Of a stretch of DNA of 64,000 bases, positions 21,382 through 33,200 are shown piece by piece. The stretch comes from Pseudopyrenochaeta lycopersici (Eukaryota; Ascomycota; Dothideomycetes; Pleosporales; Pseudopyrenochaetaceae): positions 1,922,001 through 1,986,000 of the forward strand of contig NHZP01000003.1 in assembly GCA_003313425.1 (NCBI GenBank). The letters are read 5' to 3'. Position numbers and translations under genes: made by a program. Every line of letters starts with the position of its first letter. Position 1 is the stretch's first letter. The notes beneath the pieces are model-generated. The model saw only the letters and a program-made list of their open reading frames with translations, ran no database searches and had not been told where the DNA came from.

Positions 21382-22539
21382 TTACGTTTGCTTCCCCTCG
21401 AGTGGCGCGACCCGTTGCCCATCTGAGCTTTCTATGTTGGGCCTTTCACCGTTGTGATTACTGAAGGTAGGGTTATACACATTCGCTTCATTCGTGTCTA
21501 AGTCTTTAAGTGATGGTTCTGATGGGGCGAACATAATTGGCACGGTTGTGATCTCAGGGTGGGATAGCGGATTTGACGTTGAAACTGTCCCTGAAGTAAT
21601 GCCAGAGCTTTGGTTGTCACGCACCGTAGGAAGTTCCGCTGGTATGTACTCAGATGTTTGGCCCGGGAGCTCGAATGTATGAGTGTTGCGCGCATCGTCG
21701 CCAAATACTTGTCGATCTTCAAGCTCGGCACGATCGACTACAGCTGCTGGTTGTGGGTAAAGTTCGCCCTGTTGGAGCAAGTCTGTTCCAATCGGGATGA
21801 GCCCAGTCTCCGGTTGGGCGTTTTCTGTAGCGTCTAGCTCTGCTTTCTGATAGTCCCGGGTCTCTTCTATCTGCCCGCGCTTCGAATTCTGCGTGTCTTT
21901 CTGCTGCTTTCGACGTCTCCAGAAAAACAGAATTCCTAAGACGAGCGAAATAACCACGATTGGTACAACCACCCCAATAGCAGCCTTCGAGCCTGTCGAT
22001 AAACCACCAGACCCTCCGGCTGGTAGAGGCTGTGTCAGATCACTCTCCTGGTACCTCAATCGTAACATCTGCGCATATGGCCGTGACACAGCCTGGGCCG
22101 TCAACGTCGCTGTCTCGGCAGCTACACTTTCTTCGACACAGGGTGTGTTCGTCCATATCTCTTTCAACTCTAGTCTACATTTTCCATCAGAGTTTGAGGC
22201 GCCAAAGCCGCTGGGACAGCATGTAATGGCAGTTTCGCCCGGAATCCACTCATCTTCGTCGCCCGACACAGTGGCAGTATCCCTGAATGACGTTGTTCGC
22301 GTAGTTGAGGGCAACCAGCCGGGAGGGCATATTATTGCAGGAGAGAAGAAGACGCGTTCGTTGGTGTTATCGACGGGTAGAGCGGCGAAAGGAACCCAGG
22401 GGTAGCAGGCGAGGCGTGGAACCGTGGCTGTTCCAGAGCATATATGACCCCATACATTGCCTGCGAGTTGAGTGCATATTGTAGCAGGGGAGGTGGTGTA
22501 TTCCGGTCTCCAGGCGCGGTATTGCGATCGGGTCGTCAT
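21382..22539 (-). CDS. Single-pass membrane protein with 8-cysteine N-terminal domain (paralogue B; uncharacterised)
   Basis: 385 aa, one exon. Cysteines lie at 22, 34, 45, 71, 107, 108, 121 and 134, the same order and nearly the same spacing as paralogue A. Shared landmarks are WGHIC, ACYPW, FFSPAIICP, W-x2-GETAITCCPSGF and LRLRYQESD, then a short Gly-rich stalk with GGLSTG. The hydrophobic segment is ~186-207, followed by WRRRKQQK. The cytoplasmic tail (~175 aa) is unrelated to that of A and is rich in Thr/Ser/Pro/Glu. No signal peptide is seen at the N-terminus (MTTRSQYRAWRPEYTT). As with A, the likely topology is N-out/C-in through a reverse signal anchor. The strong ectodomain conservation with diverged tails suggests one extracellular fold wired to different cytoplasmic outputs (inference). 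Function unknown. Confidence 0.82.
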   Translation of the reverse strand: MTTRSQYRAWRPEYTTSPATICTQLAGNVWGHICSGTATVPRLACYPWVPFAALPVDNTNERVFFSPAIICPPGWLPSTTRTTSFRDTATVSGDEDEWIPGETAITCCPSGFGASNSDGKCRLELKEIWTNTPCVEESVAAETATLTAQAVSRPYAQMLRLRYQESDLTQPLPAGGSGGLSTGSKAAIGVVVPIVVISLVLGILFFWRRRKQQKDTQNSKRGQIEETRDYQKAELDATENAQPETGLIPIGTDLLQQGELYPQPAAVVDRAELEDRQVFGDDARNTHTFELPGQTSEYIPAELPTVRDNQSSGITSGTVSTSNPLSHPEITTVPIMFAPSEPSLKDLDTNEANVYNPTFSNHNGERPNIESSDGQRVAPLEGKQT

Positions 22540-24039
22540 GTGGTCTTTTTAGGCATTCGAAACCGCCCGCGAGTTGGATCAAAATACAAAGCTATGTGGC
22601 GTTTGGCAAGGCGAACTGCGATCTCTTATATTCCAAGATTGTGTCCGCCTACCCCGCGTCCAGCCTTACGATCTCGTATCTGAACGGCATGATCCTGGTC
22701 GAGTTTGGCGGGTGGTCGTCCAGCATCTTTACCCTGGGCCCGCGAGATACTCCAAGGGAACGCTGTGGTGTGTGAGACTGTCGTTTGCGCGATCTGCCAT
22801 AGTTTTGAGTACTTTTTCTTTCGATTCTTCTAAATGATACGAACTTGCAATAAGGAAACGGTTGATGAGGATGAAGTTAGAGCTTGAAGAGTGAATGCGA
22901 GATACGAAGGCTGACCACTCTGTTGCGGCTTTAATCCTTACATTCTTACATATATGAGGAGCCATAGATGTTCTACGGAGCATAAAGTATTATGGTAGGT
23001 AGATAAATATCGTAGCTGTTGACTTGATTTCTTTATAAGATAGTTGCCTCTGTAATTTATTGACATAGAGCTGCTTGCAGCCAAAAAAGGAATGAGTGAC
23101 CACTGTACAAATATGATGTTTTTTTTTAGCGTTTCAAAGCAAGTACTTCAAAGAGAACAAGTCACTTAATTGTTAGAGACCTTGAATTCCTAGCGGCAAT
23201 TATGATCTCGACCATTGTTGGCCCTCCTTCCACACAACTACTAGCAAGTCTATTCTGCCTCTGATGTCATTGTGTCTAAATCTTTGCGCGCTATGCAAGT
23301 GAGGTATGAGGTCGATTACGGTCTTGGGTGTGACTCTCAAGTGTAAGTTTAGAGGAAGCTATACTTGCCCTTTGCATCGTGGGGGTGCCGGATCCGGACG
23401 ATCTCAGTGGACCTTCAGCGCCACATGGCGTGCATTACGGAAGAGATTCCTTGTTTGACTCTAGCGTGATGTTCAGACGTTGGTGCATATCGTGCGACCC
23501 GAAGCACAGTTGAAGCAGTTGAAGGTGAAGAGAATGAAGAGAATGAAGAGCGCGGCCGTGAAGGACCAGGTCAGCTCACGAGTCGCTTATGTACAATATT
23601 GCCGAAGCTATACGCCTTCTTTGCGGCATGTTGGGGGCGGGGCCTGCAGAATCGGCATAGAATTGTCCGTTTTACCGAAGTGGAGCAGGACGGATGTAGA
23701 GCCAGCACCTTTCGTCATCCCGTGAGCACGCCGTCCATCAAACTTTGAATCTCCACTCCCTTCGCCTGGCCTTCTTTCAACATCATTCTTACACGCGGAA
23801 AAATTCATACCATTGAGCGCGAAGCTCATTATGTTGTTGTAGGGCGTCCACGAGGTAGGTGTCACGTCGTGCATATTTTCCGTCTCCGTTGCGCGGCCGC
23901 TAATGTGAATGACGCATGTGAAGGCTTGAGCCTCAGCAGATCTTTCCATATTCTTTTTGAGAAATCCTTGTACGACCACAGGCAAAGCGTCAATATCAAT
24001 TATATATCCCTGAAGAGATATCCATATTGATAGCGCACC
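22540..24039. other. Intergenic spacer
   Basis: 1.5 kb between paralogue B and the glycerol-3-phosphate dehydrogenase gene. Contains a T-run near 23118-23127 and a short purine-rich GAAGA tract near 23525-23550. No gene recognised. Confidence 0.5.
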
Positions 24040-26380
24040 ATGGCTGCACGACGAGGAAGCCGCATCCTCAAGCCATTGCTTTACACAGCTGGCGCTGGAG
24101 CAATTGGCAGCTCAGCTCTATACTTCGCATACCGACCTCGCGATATTCCTGGCACAGAGGCCGCGGCCGTCCCGCCTCCTACATATGGTGAAGGTGGCGT
24201 CTTTCGGCCGCCGCAGTTCCCACACGCCAAAAGCAGAGATGAGCAGATCGCAGATCTGAAGCGTAGCGGTGGTGTTGCCGCGCATGTTGCCGACAAGGCG
24301 AGTAAATGGCTGACTGGCAGCTCCACTGCACCAGCCGAGAAGGCAGAGGAGGAGCCTTATGATCTCTTGATCATTGGTGGTGGTGCAACAGGTACAGGCA
24401 TTGCACTTGATGCTGTCACTAGAGGCTTAAAGGTTGCCCTTGTCGAGCGCGATGACTTCAGCAGTGGTACTAGCAGTAAAAGCACAAAGCTAGTCCACGG
24501 AGGCGTGCGATATCTAGAGAAAGCAGTATGGAACTTGGATTACAATCAGTCAGTAGCTCCGAGGCACGCCGTGACAAAAACTAATTTCAGCTCCATAGAT
24601 ACTCCCTCGTCGTCGAAGCGCTCCGTGAACGTCGCTTTTTCTTGGATACTGCGCCGCATCTCTCACAATGGCTCCCGATCATGATCCCGCTTCAGAAATG
24701 GTGGCAGATTCCATATTTCTGGGCTGGCACAAAATTCTATGACTTTCTCGCTGGTAAAGAAAATATCGAAAGTTCTTACTTCTTGACAAAGAGCAAGGCT
24801 TTGAATTCATTCCCCATGCTGAAGAAGGAAGGCTTGGTTGGAGCTTTGGTCTACTACGGTATGTCTTGCATTCATTCGCCATACGTCCAGAATTGACACT
24901 GTCAGATGGTGCACACAACGACTCCCGCATGAATGTTTCTCTTGCAATGACAGCCGCGTTGTACGGTGCGACGGTCGTGAGCCATCTTGAAGTCACCAGC
25001 TTGGAAAAGGACGCCAACGGACGGCTTTGTGGTGCCCGCGCGAAGGATTGCATTTCCGAGTTGAACGGCAAGAAAGCTGAAGAATTCACAATCAAAGCTA
25101 AGGGCATCATCAATGCTACCGGACCTTTCACCGACTCCATCCGCAAGATGGACGACCAGCAGGTCGAAGAAATTGTTGCCCCAAGCTCCGGCGTTCATGT
25201 AATCCTTCCTGGATACTACAGCCCTGCAAACATGGGCCTCATTGATCCGAACACCTCAGATGGGCGTGTGATCTTCTTCTTGCCGTGGCAGGGTAACACA
25301 ATCGCTGGTACCACGGACACAGCCTGCGGTATCAAGAAAGACCCTGTCGCTGGCGAAGACGAGATCGATTGGATCCTCAAGGAAGTCAAACGCTACCTGC
25401 AGCCGGAGATCAACGTCAGACGCGGCGATGTTCTGGCCGCGTGGTCTGGTATCCGTCCCCTGGTCCGCGACCCCAAGGCCAGCAAGACGGAAGGCCTTGT
25501 TCGCAACCACTTGGTAACCACCTCTCCTTCAGGCTTGCTCACTTGCTCCGGCGGCAAATGGACCACATACCGACAGATGGCTGAAGAGACAGTTGACGAG
25601 GCGATCAAGGAGTTTGGCCTAGCGACTAAATCCCTCGTCAACCCCACCCTCATTAGCGGTACCGAAGTCAAAGATGAAGCTCCTCTCGACGGTACTTGCC
25701 AAACCCATCGTGTCCGCTTAGTTGGCGCACATGGCTTCTCCAAGACCCTCTTCATCAATCTCATCCAACACTATGGTATTGAGACTGATGTAGCCAAGTA
25801 CTTATGCCAGGCCTATGGTGACCGCGCATGGACCGTTGCGGCTCTATCTGCACCTACCGAACAGCGTTTCCCCGTCCGCGGCAAGAAGATTTCCGGTCTC
25901 TATCCCTTCATTGACGGCGAGGTAAGATACTGCGTGCGCCACGAGTACGCACAAACCGCCACCGATGTTATCGCGCGTCGCATGCGCCTCGCCTTCCTTA
26001 ACGCACAAGCTGCCCTTGAAGCCCTGCCTACTGTCATTGACATCATGGGCGAAGAGCTCAAATGGGATGCCAAGAGGAGAGAAAATGAGTGGAAGAACTC
26101 TGTTCAATACCTGGGCTCTATGGGCCTACCAAAGAACAAGCTCGCACTCACCAGAAAGGATGTCGAGAGTGGCCACGTTGGCAAATATGCGGACGAGGAT
26201 TACCATCTTTACGCGCGACATGGTGAGTCCGATTCCGAATCCTGTGCCAATATGTTCTCTTTTGCGATCAGACTTAACGAAATTTTTCTAGACAAGCCAG
26301 ATGAGCTGCTTGAATCGGATTCAAAGTATCCCTCAGGACACAACCCTGTGATTGGTGAAAACTCGAAGGCGAACAAATAG
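24040..26380 (+). CDS. GUT2: Mitochondrial FAD-dependent glycerol-3-phosphate dehydrogenase
   Basis: Exons 24040-24548, 24599-24858, 24906-26222 and 26292-26380 give 724 aa. It oxidises glycerol-3-phosphate to dihydroxyacetone phosphate and passes electrons to ubiquinone, feeding cytosolic reducing power to the respiratory chain. N-terminus [20 protein letters not shown] plus a hydrophobic stretch (~12-30) fits an inner-membrane import anchor. The FAD-binding GGGATG is at 113-118, followed by [20 protein letters not shown] and the [29 protein letters not shown] join across intron 1. Later [19 protein letters not shown] and [15 protein letters not shown] are also typical. The last intron (69 nt) has no stop and keeps frame; removing it gives LYARHDKPDELL. 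The protein is somewhat longer than yeast Gut2 (~649 aa). Confidence 0.95.
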
Positions 26381-27885
26381 AGGGCCCTCATGTTCACGCT
26401 TCTTAAACGTACCTAGAGGAACTGGTGTTGTCTAAAATTCTTTCATGTCTCACTTACTCTCACCACTGTATATTGTTGTTGCAAAATCAGCGCATCTTGG
26501 ATGTGTAGGGTGTTCTATTGGTCAAAGTCGTTATCTTGGTGTTTTAACTCTGTATGTGTCTTGTACATAGTTTGATCTAAGCCTAGAAGAACCGAGTCAT
26601 AATTACTTCTCGTCGCCCTCCTCTCTTCGGTTCTCGCACGATATGGCACAATCCTCGGAGGGTGGCCACTTCGTGGTGGAAGGCAAATCAAGATGAAGCT
26701 TTCAGGATCACATGTACTCCTGGACAGATCTGATGTTTTGACTTGGCATAATTTGGAGTAAACACTACTTGCTTTGCGCAACATTGCTAAGTTTGTAGGG
26801 AAATACAAATCCCTGGGCAAAGAAGAGGATGGATCCTTCATCGCACACTATGGATAGTCAGATTCACGGCACACAGATGCGCGAACTGATACTCAATCCT
26901 GTCCACCTGAGCATGGACTCCTTACGTGACCCAGTTGGCGCGTCTTTTTTTTTGGATGGAGCACATGATACCAGAGGCACCGCTCAATTATATTATTTCC
27001 ATGTTCAAAGATTGTTTTAGTTATGGTGCTTCTATCCTATGACATATACTTTCCCCATTGTCAGCGTCTCATGATGATGACACTACAGGGGTCGGGGCTG
27101 GCAGGAGGGGAGTTGGAGAAGCTGCGTGTGGACCCCCAACGATAAGCAAGATGCCTGTTAGTCGAACTCCACTAAAAACATAAGCACATGACTTTTTGTG
27201 AAAGTAGTATACGTGTTGTTCTGGCTGTGCATGTGGAGCTTACGACGCAAGATGCTTCGTTTTGATATCAGAAGGTCCGACTACAACCACAACTGCGATA
27301 TGCCTTCTGCAACACGATACATCGAATGCCAGTTATGTGTTGCTCTAGAAGGCCCTACTTGTATATTGAAACCGGAGGCTAGAGCTGCTGCATGCAACGG
27401 ATGGCGCAAAGCCGACAGTTGAGTACATTGCGTGCACTTTCTGCAGGTATCCGCTGCGCTTCGCGTATGCAGACGCATTGATGTTTAATACCTGGTGTAT
27501 CGAAATGTGCTATGAGTATGTGAAGTTGAGAAGTGTTTCAATCAAAACAAGCAATTGCGCACTATCCGCTTGATTCGAGATAGATGAAATTGCTAGATTG
27601 GGGAGGTAGGGGCACCAACAACGTACCAGGTAATCTCGAAACCACAATACCATGGTTTCGGCAGTACTCCCTTGGCCGCTGGGGGGAGAGTTGTGTTAAA
27701 GCAGCAACGAGCGAAGATGAAAGGTGATCGTCAAGGAAACGCATTCCGAGAAGACGGTACCACAATTCGCGGTCGATGGTCAATGGTGAGGTAAGTTGCT
27801 AAATTCACTCTAACCCCAATGGGCTGCGCTAAACTCTCCGTACAACCCTACCCACTGACGATCACACAACAGTCACACCACCACC
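26381..27885. other. Intergenic spacer
   Basis: 1.5 kb with no recognised gene. Short open frames (e.g. 27198-27422) lack any family signature. The last ~100 bases are the leader of the RUS1 gene, ending in a favourable caccaccATG context. Confidence 0.5.
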
Positions 27886-30277
27886 ATGTCTGGATCGGCA
27901 AAATACGAGATCGTAGAGCGGGACGAAGCGGGGATCATCACGACGACATACGTTGCAACGGGAGGATCGAGAGTTGATGTCATTGTATGTGGATCGCGAT
28001 AGAGCCCTTCTACCTTGCGCATCTTTCATTGTGGTACTTGGACGTACGCTTGGAATCTAGGGCATTCTTTTCCAAAGAAAAAAAAAAAGTGGCTAAGCTG
28101 GAATTTCAGTAACTAACATAGATTGCAAAAAGCAACCCAAGGATGCGAAAAGCTATGCTCAACACGTGCTCGATGTCTTCCTACCGGCTGGGTACCCGCA
28201 GAGTGTAACGGAGGATTATATCCAGTAGGACTTTGACCAGATTGGCTGCATGTCCTGTGTATTGGCTGATTCAATAACGAACCAGATATCAGATCTATGT
28301 AAGCTGTGCAAGTCTCGAACGTTTGAAATTGCGTCAACTAACGACTGTAGGATTCCCTCCAAGCATTCTCCTCTTCAATTGCTGGCATGCTGGCGTCGCG
28401 GGCAGTCCTCGAGGGTAAGTCCAATACTTTTCCCTACTCGTCTCTTTTTGCCCGTTGGGGTATAAACTCAGGTTTTGGCTTCCGTTCAATCTGCGCACTC
28501 TATTGTCTATGAGGTCACGAACCACCCTTGGTCCCAAGCTCCAGGTCTTCACTCAAACAACCTATACAGGATGTAGATTGCGCATGCATACCCGTTGGAC
28601 GCCTTTCCCTGTTAGTCTCCTCGGCCACTAGTCAATTGATGGACATTCTGTGTGAAGCGATGATCTTCAATGCGAGAAAGACATGCTTTCCACAAATCAC
28701 TGAGTCGTACGCTGACCATCACGCAGGCGTGGGTGTTGGTGATGCAAGCGCATCTCCTACAGCTGCTCTTCTCCTCTCGGTGCTGCAAGAGTCTATGGGC
28801 AGAATAGCAACAATCCTGTTCGCGCATAGACTGGGCACTGCGCTTGAACCAGAGTGTAAAATGTATCGACTAGCGGCCGATGTATTCAACGATACCGCCA
28901 TGATACTTGACTGCCTGTCACCTGGATTCCCAAAACCAATACGAGTGCTAGTGCTGGGCTGCTCAAGCGTGCTGCGTTCACTCTGTGGCGTCTGCGCTGG
29001 GAGTGCAAAGGCCAGCCTTAGTGCTCATTTTGCGAGAAAAGGCAATTTGGGCGAAGTGAATGCGGTAAGCTTGCGCTCTAGAAATTGTTTTCTCGAATGC
29101 TTCACCAGCTTCCATGTTTCTTGTTGAGAATGCAACCGTAGGAATTGGCGATTGACGTTGATGAAGTCTAAATTAAGAAGGACAGGGTTTGAGATAGCGC
29201 ACACGTGTGGCAGTCATCCCGGATGAACAAAGGCTGACCTTATTCGCAGAAAGACTCGAGCCAAGAAACGGTTATATCACTCCTGGGCATGCGTAAGTAA
29301 AATCCATATGCGAGCTGCATGCGAGACATACACTGACTTCGTTTTTGGTATTCCAGTGGTAGGTACTTCCATGTTCTAGTATTGGTGTTTCATAATAGTC
29401 TGTGTGTGACGGTGCGATGCATGGGGCATTTTCTCAACAATCGTGCTCTCCTGCCTGAAAGGACAGGTACATAGTACTCACTATTATCATCGTTATCGTT
29501 TGCTGTAACACCTGCCAGCGGGATGGTCATTTTAATTGACCAGCAATATAGGCAGGTAGCGTCGTGGTATCCTGGATTTCGACACCATTTGCGACATGGT
29601 CGACTCTAATCGCGCTACTCTCCATTCACCTAGCAACAAATTACGCTGCAGTAAAAGCCGTCAGCATGCGTTGCTTGAACCGACAACGAGCCAATCTGGT
29701 GTTCAGCAGCATTCTGGAGCATGGAGAAGTCCTCGGCCCGAGCGATGTCTCCAAGCGCGAGCGAGTATTCGAACGAGACGGGGTCCTGCGATGGGCGAAC
29801 GACGAGATAGTCGGATATTGTAGAGTAGGCGTATCGCTCCATACACTACTAAGCCTCTTCGGCCGACGTCACACGCTCACAGGCTCGCTAGACTTGCAAG
29901 GAATCAAAATGTCCGAATTACTAGACATCTTCGCTGACGAGGCGTACATTCTGTGGCCCGCCTCGCCCGATTACGAAGCCTTAATCGTCCTAAAGGACGG
30001 GTGCACTCCGATTGATCAGCTCAAAGCATGGACACATGCGCTGCTGCTCGCAAGCAAACGGAGGCGAGGCCGTGTATCTGGGGGTAAGCAGGATGACGGT
30101 GATTCATCCGTGGTTACGGCCCGCCTTGCTGAGCTGAGACTGACGTTGAAGGACACGCAAGAATTATTTATGAAGTATACGCGTGCGTTGAGTGATAGGG
30201 GATGGGATTTGAATGTTGCTGTTTTGGAAACACGAGCTGGTACACGCGCTAAGGTTGGATACCATAGTAGGAATTGA
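27886..30277 (+). CDS. RUS1 family protein (DUF647), eight exons including 13-nt and 6-nt microexons
   Basis: Exons 27886-27984, 28133-28224, 28286-28298, 28351-28414, 28727-29064, 29250-29292, 29357-29362 and 29556-30277 close at 458 aa, close to human RUS1 (~468). Family stretches are LDVFLPAGYPQSVTEDYI, then YQIY from the 13-nt exon, DSLQAFSSSIAGMLASRAVL, GVGVGDASASPTAALLL, the long conserved LAADVFNDTAMILDCLSP, KDSSQETVISLLG, HLATNYAAVKAVSM-LNRQRA and a C-terminal GWDL. RUS proteins are membrane-associated; plant members act in UV-B root responses and auxin/vitamin B6 homeostasis, and the biochemical activity is unknown. Intron 4 (312 nt) is far longer than its neighbours. The 6-nt exon supplies LV in the GM-LVG-SVVVSW join. 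Without it frame is kept but two residues are lost and an Arg replaces Gly. Confidence 0.88.
28286..28298 (+). other. 13-nt microexon of the RUS1 gene
   Basis: ATATCAGATCTAT lies between an ACCAG acceptor and a GTAAGC donor. It completes a CAA codon and adds Y-Q-I-Y, giving the family-conserved DY-x2-YQ-x-x-DSLQAF reading. Skipping it would shift the frame. Confidence 0.85.
29357..29362 (+). other. 6-nt microexon of the RUS1 gene
   Basis: TGGTAG lies between a polypyrimidine-TTCCAG acceptor and a GTACTT donor. With split codons on both sides it restores L-V-G between SLLGM and SVVVSW, matching the hydrophobic G-x-L-V of the family. Confidence 0.65.
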
Positions 30278-33200
30278 GATTGTTTGATGTTGCCCAAGGG
30301 CTCTATCGTTAGTGTATCCTAACTTACTCTTCCCGTGCAGGGAAAGTGACCCGATGGGTTCATCCGTAGACATGTTGCAGACGATCTTGTAAACCCTGGT
30401 GAGCATCGCGAGAATCCTCAGCGCGCTGGCAAGTCCTGAGTCATCATGGAATGATCGGGCCCAACAAACGGTCCGAGTCCCATGCCAGACTGTCACCAGG
30501 GAGACGCCAACTTTCCTTTTCGCGTATCGGTGACCTTCCGAAACTTCCAAAGTAGTGATATGGTTCACATGCCAGATGGTGGTAGAAGCCAACTTGTCAC
30601 GTTTCATGTAGACCTCTGGCGTCTCCGCCTTGTGCCGTTGTGAATGTCAACGCCCAAGCTCTTATCACCATGTGATGGGGGCACGAGCCGCCACACTAAC
30701 TCTGGATCGTGATCAAAGAATGGTAGCACATAATCTGGGATTGATGACTTGTTGCATCGCTTTGCAATTGCTGATGAAGAAATTTTAAAACTTGTCAATT
30801 GTTGTCAAAGTCGCGAAGATCCGCGCCAAACACGACGGGGCAGCCAGATCGAATACGAGGGCGGCGGCAGGAAGGCAAGAGGCAAAGTGTCAATACCTTT
30901 CCCAGGATTGTGGTTGCGGGAATGAAGCCGAGGAGGCGAGAGAGAGAAGAATAGATCTCACAACGCCACCATGCAAGGGCGAAAAGCGTCTCGCAAATCT
31001 TTCTCAAACACAGGCAAGCAGACAGATGGACAAGAACGGGACGTGCAGAATAGATGCCAAGTTATGATTTGGGCTTCACGGGTAAGAGATCTCTCGCGAA
31101 CAACGTGGGATGCGGCTAAAATGTCACCCCACGAAGCGGTGAAGCGGGTGAATCGCAACGCTATGCGAAAGATCCACCTTCTGCGTCATGTCTGTTCCTG
31201 AGGCACCGAGCGTTTGTTAGTGAGCGAAATTTTGCGTGTCAATTTTCGTCAAGCAGACACGCGTGCTGAGTCGTGCGTCGCTTACTCTCGGTCATACCAC
31301 GACAGGCTGACCTTCTAGAAACCGGCGCAGACAACGCCTCCCGAGGTTTACAAGGTCGGGACTGCAGGACGGCGGTAAGGAGATGCTCAACAGGTTATCA
31401 CGCTATGTCAGAAGTGTGCTCATCCGAAGTGAACGGGCGCGGTGCCGACATCATGCGGAAGACTGGAAATTGGACGGAGATCTCGACGGAAGCGCCAGCC
31501 TGCGTAAGCTAAGCGAGTTGAGGAAACCTTCTGGAAGTCTGGAAGCGTTCTGGAAGATTTCTCTCGCGCACGGTGATGATTGAGCACAGGGTAGTTTGGT
31601 AGCTTGTCTGCGAAGCGTAACGCGCTGGGACGTCAGCATGCTGAGGAGCAGCACGGGCGCCTTGAAAGTAAGACGCAGAGTTTGTAGTGCGCAGTGGCAT
31701 CGCGACTGGCTTGCGTGAATAAGGCACGACTGAGCCAGCTATTGCAACACGCGGTCAAATTGTGGTCCGAGGTACCCACAGCGTTTGCCAGATTGCCATA
31801 GCGTGTCGCCGGTGCATCTTCAAGTGGACCCCCATGATGGCTGAGGTGCAGGCTGCGTCGATTATTCATTACCGTAAAGAAATGTCTCCAAGCTGAGGCA
31901 GAGATTGGGGATGGGCTGGTTTGACCCCAGCGTTAAGGCGACCGCCAAGGCTTGTGCGTGGGTAGTAATCGCCGTGATTGGCGATGGATAGCCTATCGGG
32001 GCAGCATGGACGCGGGCTCGCGTCATTCTGGGGGAGGGTGACATTCGGAGAAAACGAACGTTTTTGAAAAGAGAGCGTCGCTGTGGTTTGATGCGAATGG
32101 GTGCGTGCAGTATAATTTGGCATTAGGGGAGGGTGTGATTGCAAGGCAAAGACAAAGCAGGACGGCTTCAGCAGTCGATGGCGATCGATTGACTTTCCTT
32201 TGTGGTGGACATGGAGTCATTAGTGGGGATTAGTAGTCGGCCGTTTGCGGGGCGTGACGATGGCACGACTCTGGTGAGTTTGGGCGCAGCGAGGCCGTGT
32301 TGCAGGTGAGGCAAGTGCAAGAATGGGCAAGACAAGCAAGCAAGCAAGTAAGTAAATAAGTAAGTGAAGGTAGATGAAGTTGCAAAACGGGACAATGGTT
32401 TGCCGTGTGTGGACTGGCAGGGTAGGCTGGAATAGAGATGGACAGCACAAGGCTGGCGGTGGTAATCTATCGGTGGTGTCCGCCGAGCTAGCGCCGTGGT
32501 CGGAGCGAGATGGGGCATGGGCTGCGAATGACTAATGGGGCGTGACGGAAGGCGCGCACAGAGGCAGACTGCGCAGTGGAGACGGGATGGGCAGGAGGCA
32601 GCGAGGACACACTGGGTCGCGGGCGCAGAGGGTGCGCGGCGGCTGGTCGCATGGCGGGTAGACACAAGAGGGGTGTCGAACACTTGGTGGCCGTGTCTGT
32701 AACAGCAAAGGTGGCGACGGCGGGCGGGCAGGGGACAGGTTTCGGCCGGGATCATGGGCAGACGGCGCATGCGCGACGCTTTTCCAGAAGTCGCAGGCGG
32801 CCAATGGCGCGCTCGAGGCCCCATCTGCCGCTTTAAGGCGCCTGGCTGAGCGCGCTGCCCTCAGACATGGGCGCCATTCCTCTTCGCTCCAGCATCGCCA
32901 AACTGCTGTGGGCCCTGGCGTGTGCGTTCTGACTGACCCGTCTGCCCAAGCATTGATCCCAAGCCCTCCCTGACTCTGTGCTTGCTCAAAACCACGCTGA
33001 GCCGCACTTCTGCAGCCTACGTTGTCTTGACAGTCTTGACGGCCCATCGACCTTCCTGTCTCACCACGCCGCCCACAGCCCACCACTGTCTCCACCCGCG
33101 CCCACTCGCACCGCTGGCCTGCCCGCACTGCGCCTGCCCTGCCCTTTAATCGCCCGCTCCCCTCTGCACCCCTCCGCCGCCGCCAGACCGCTGTGCAACC

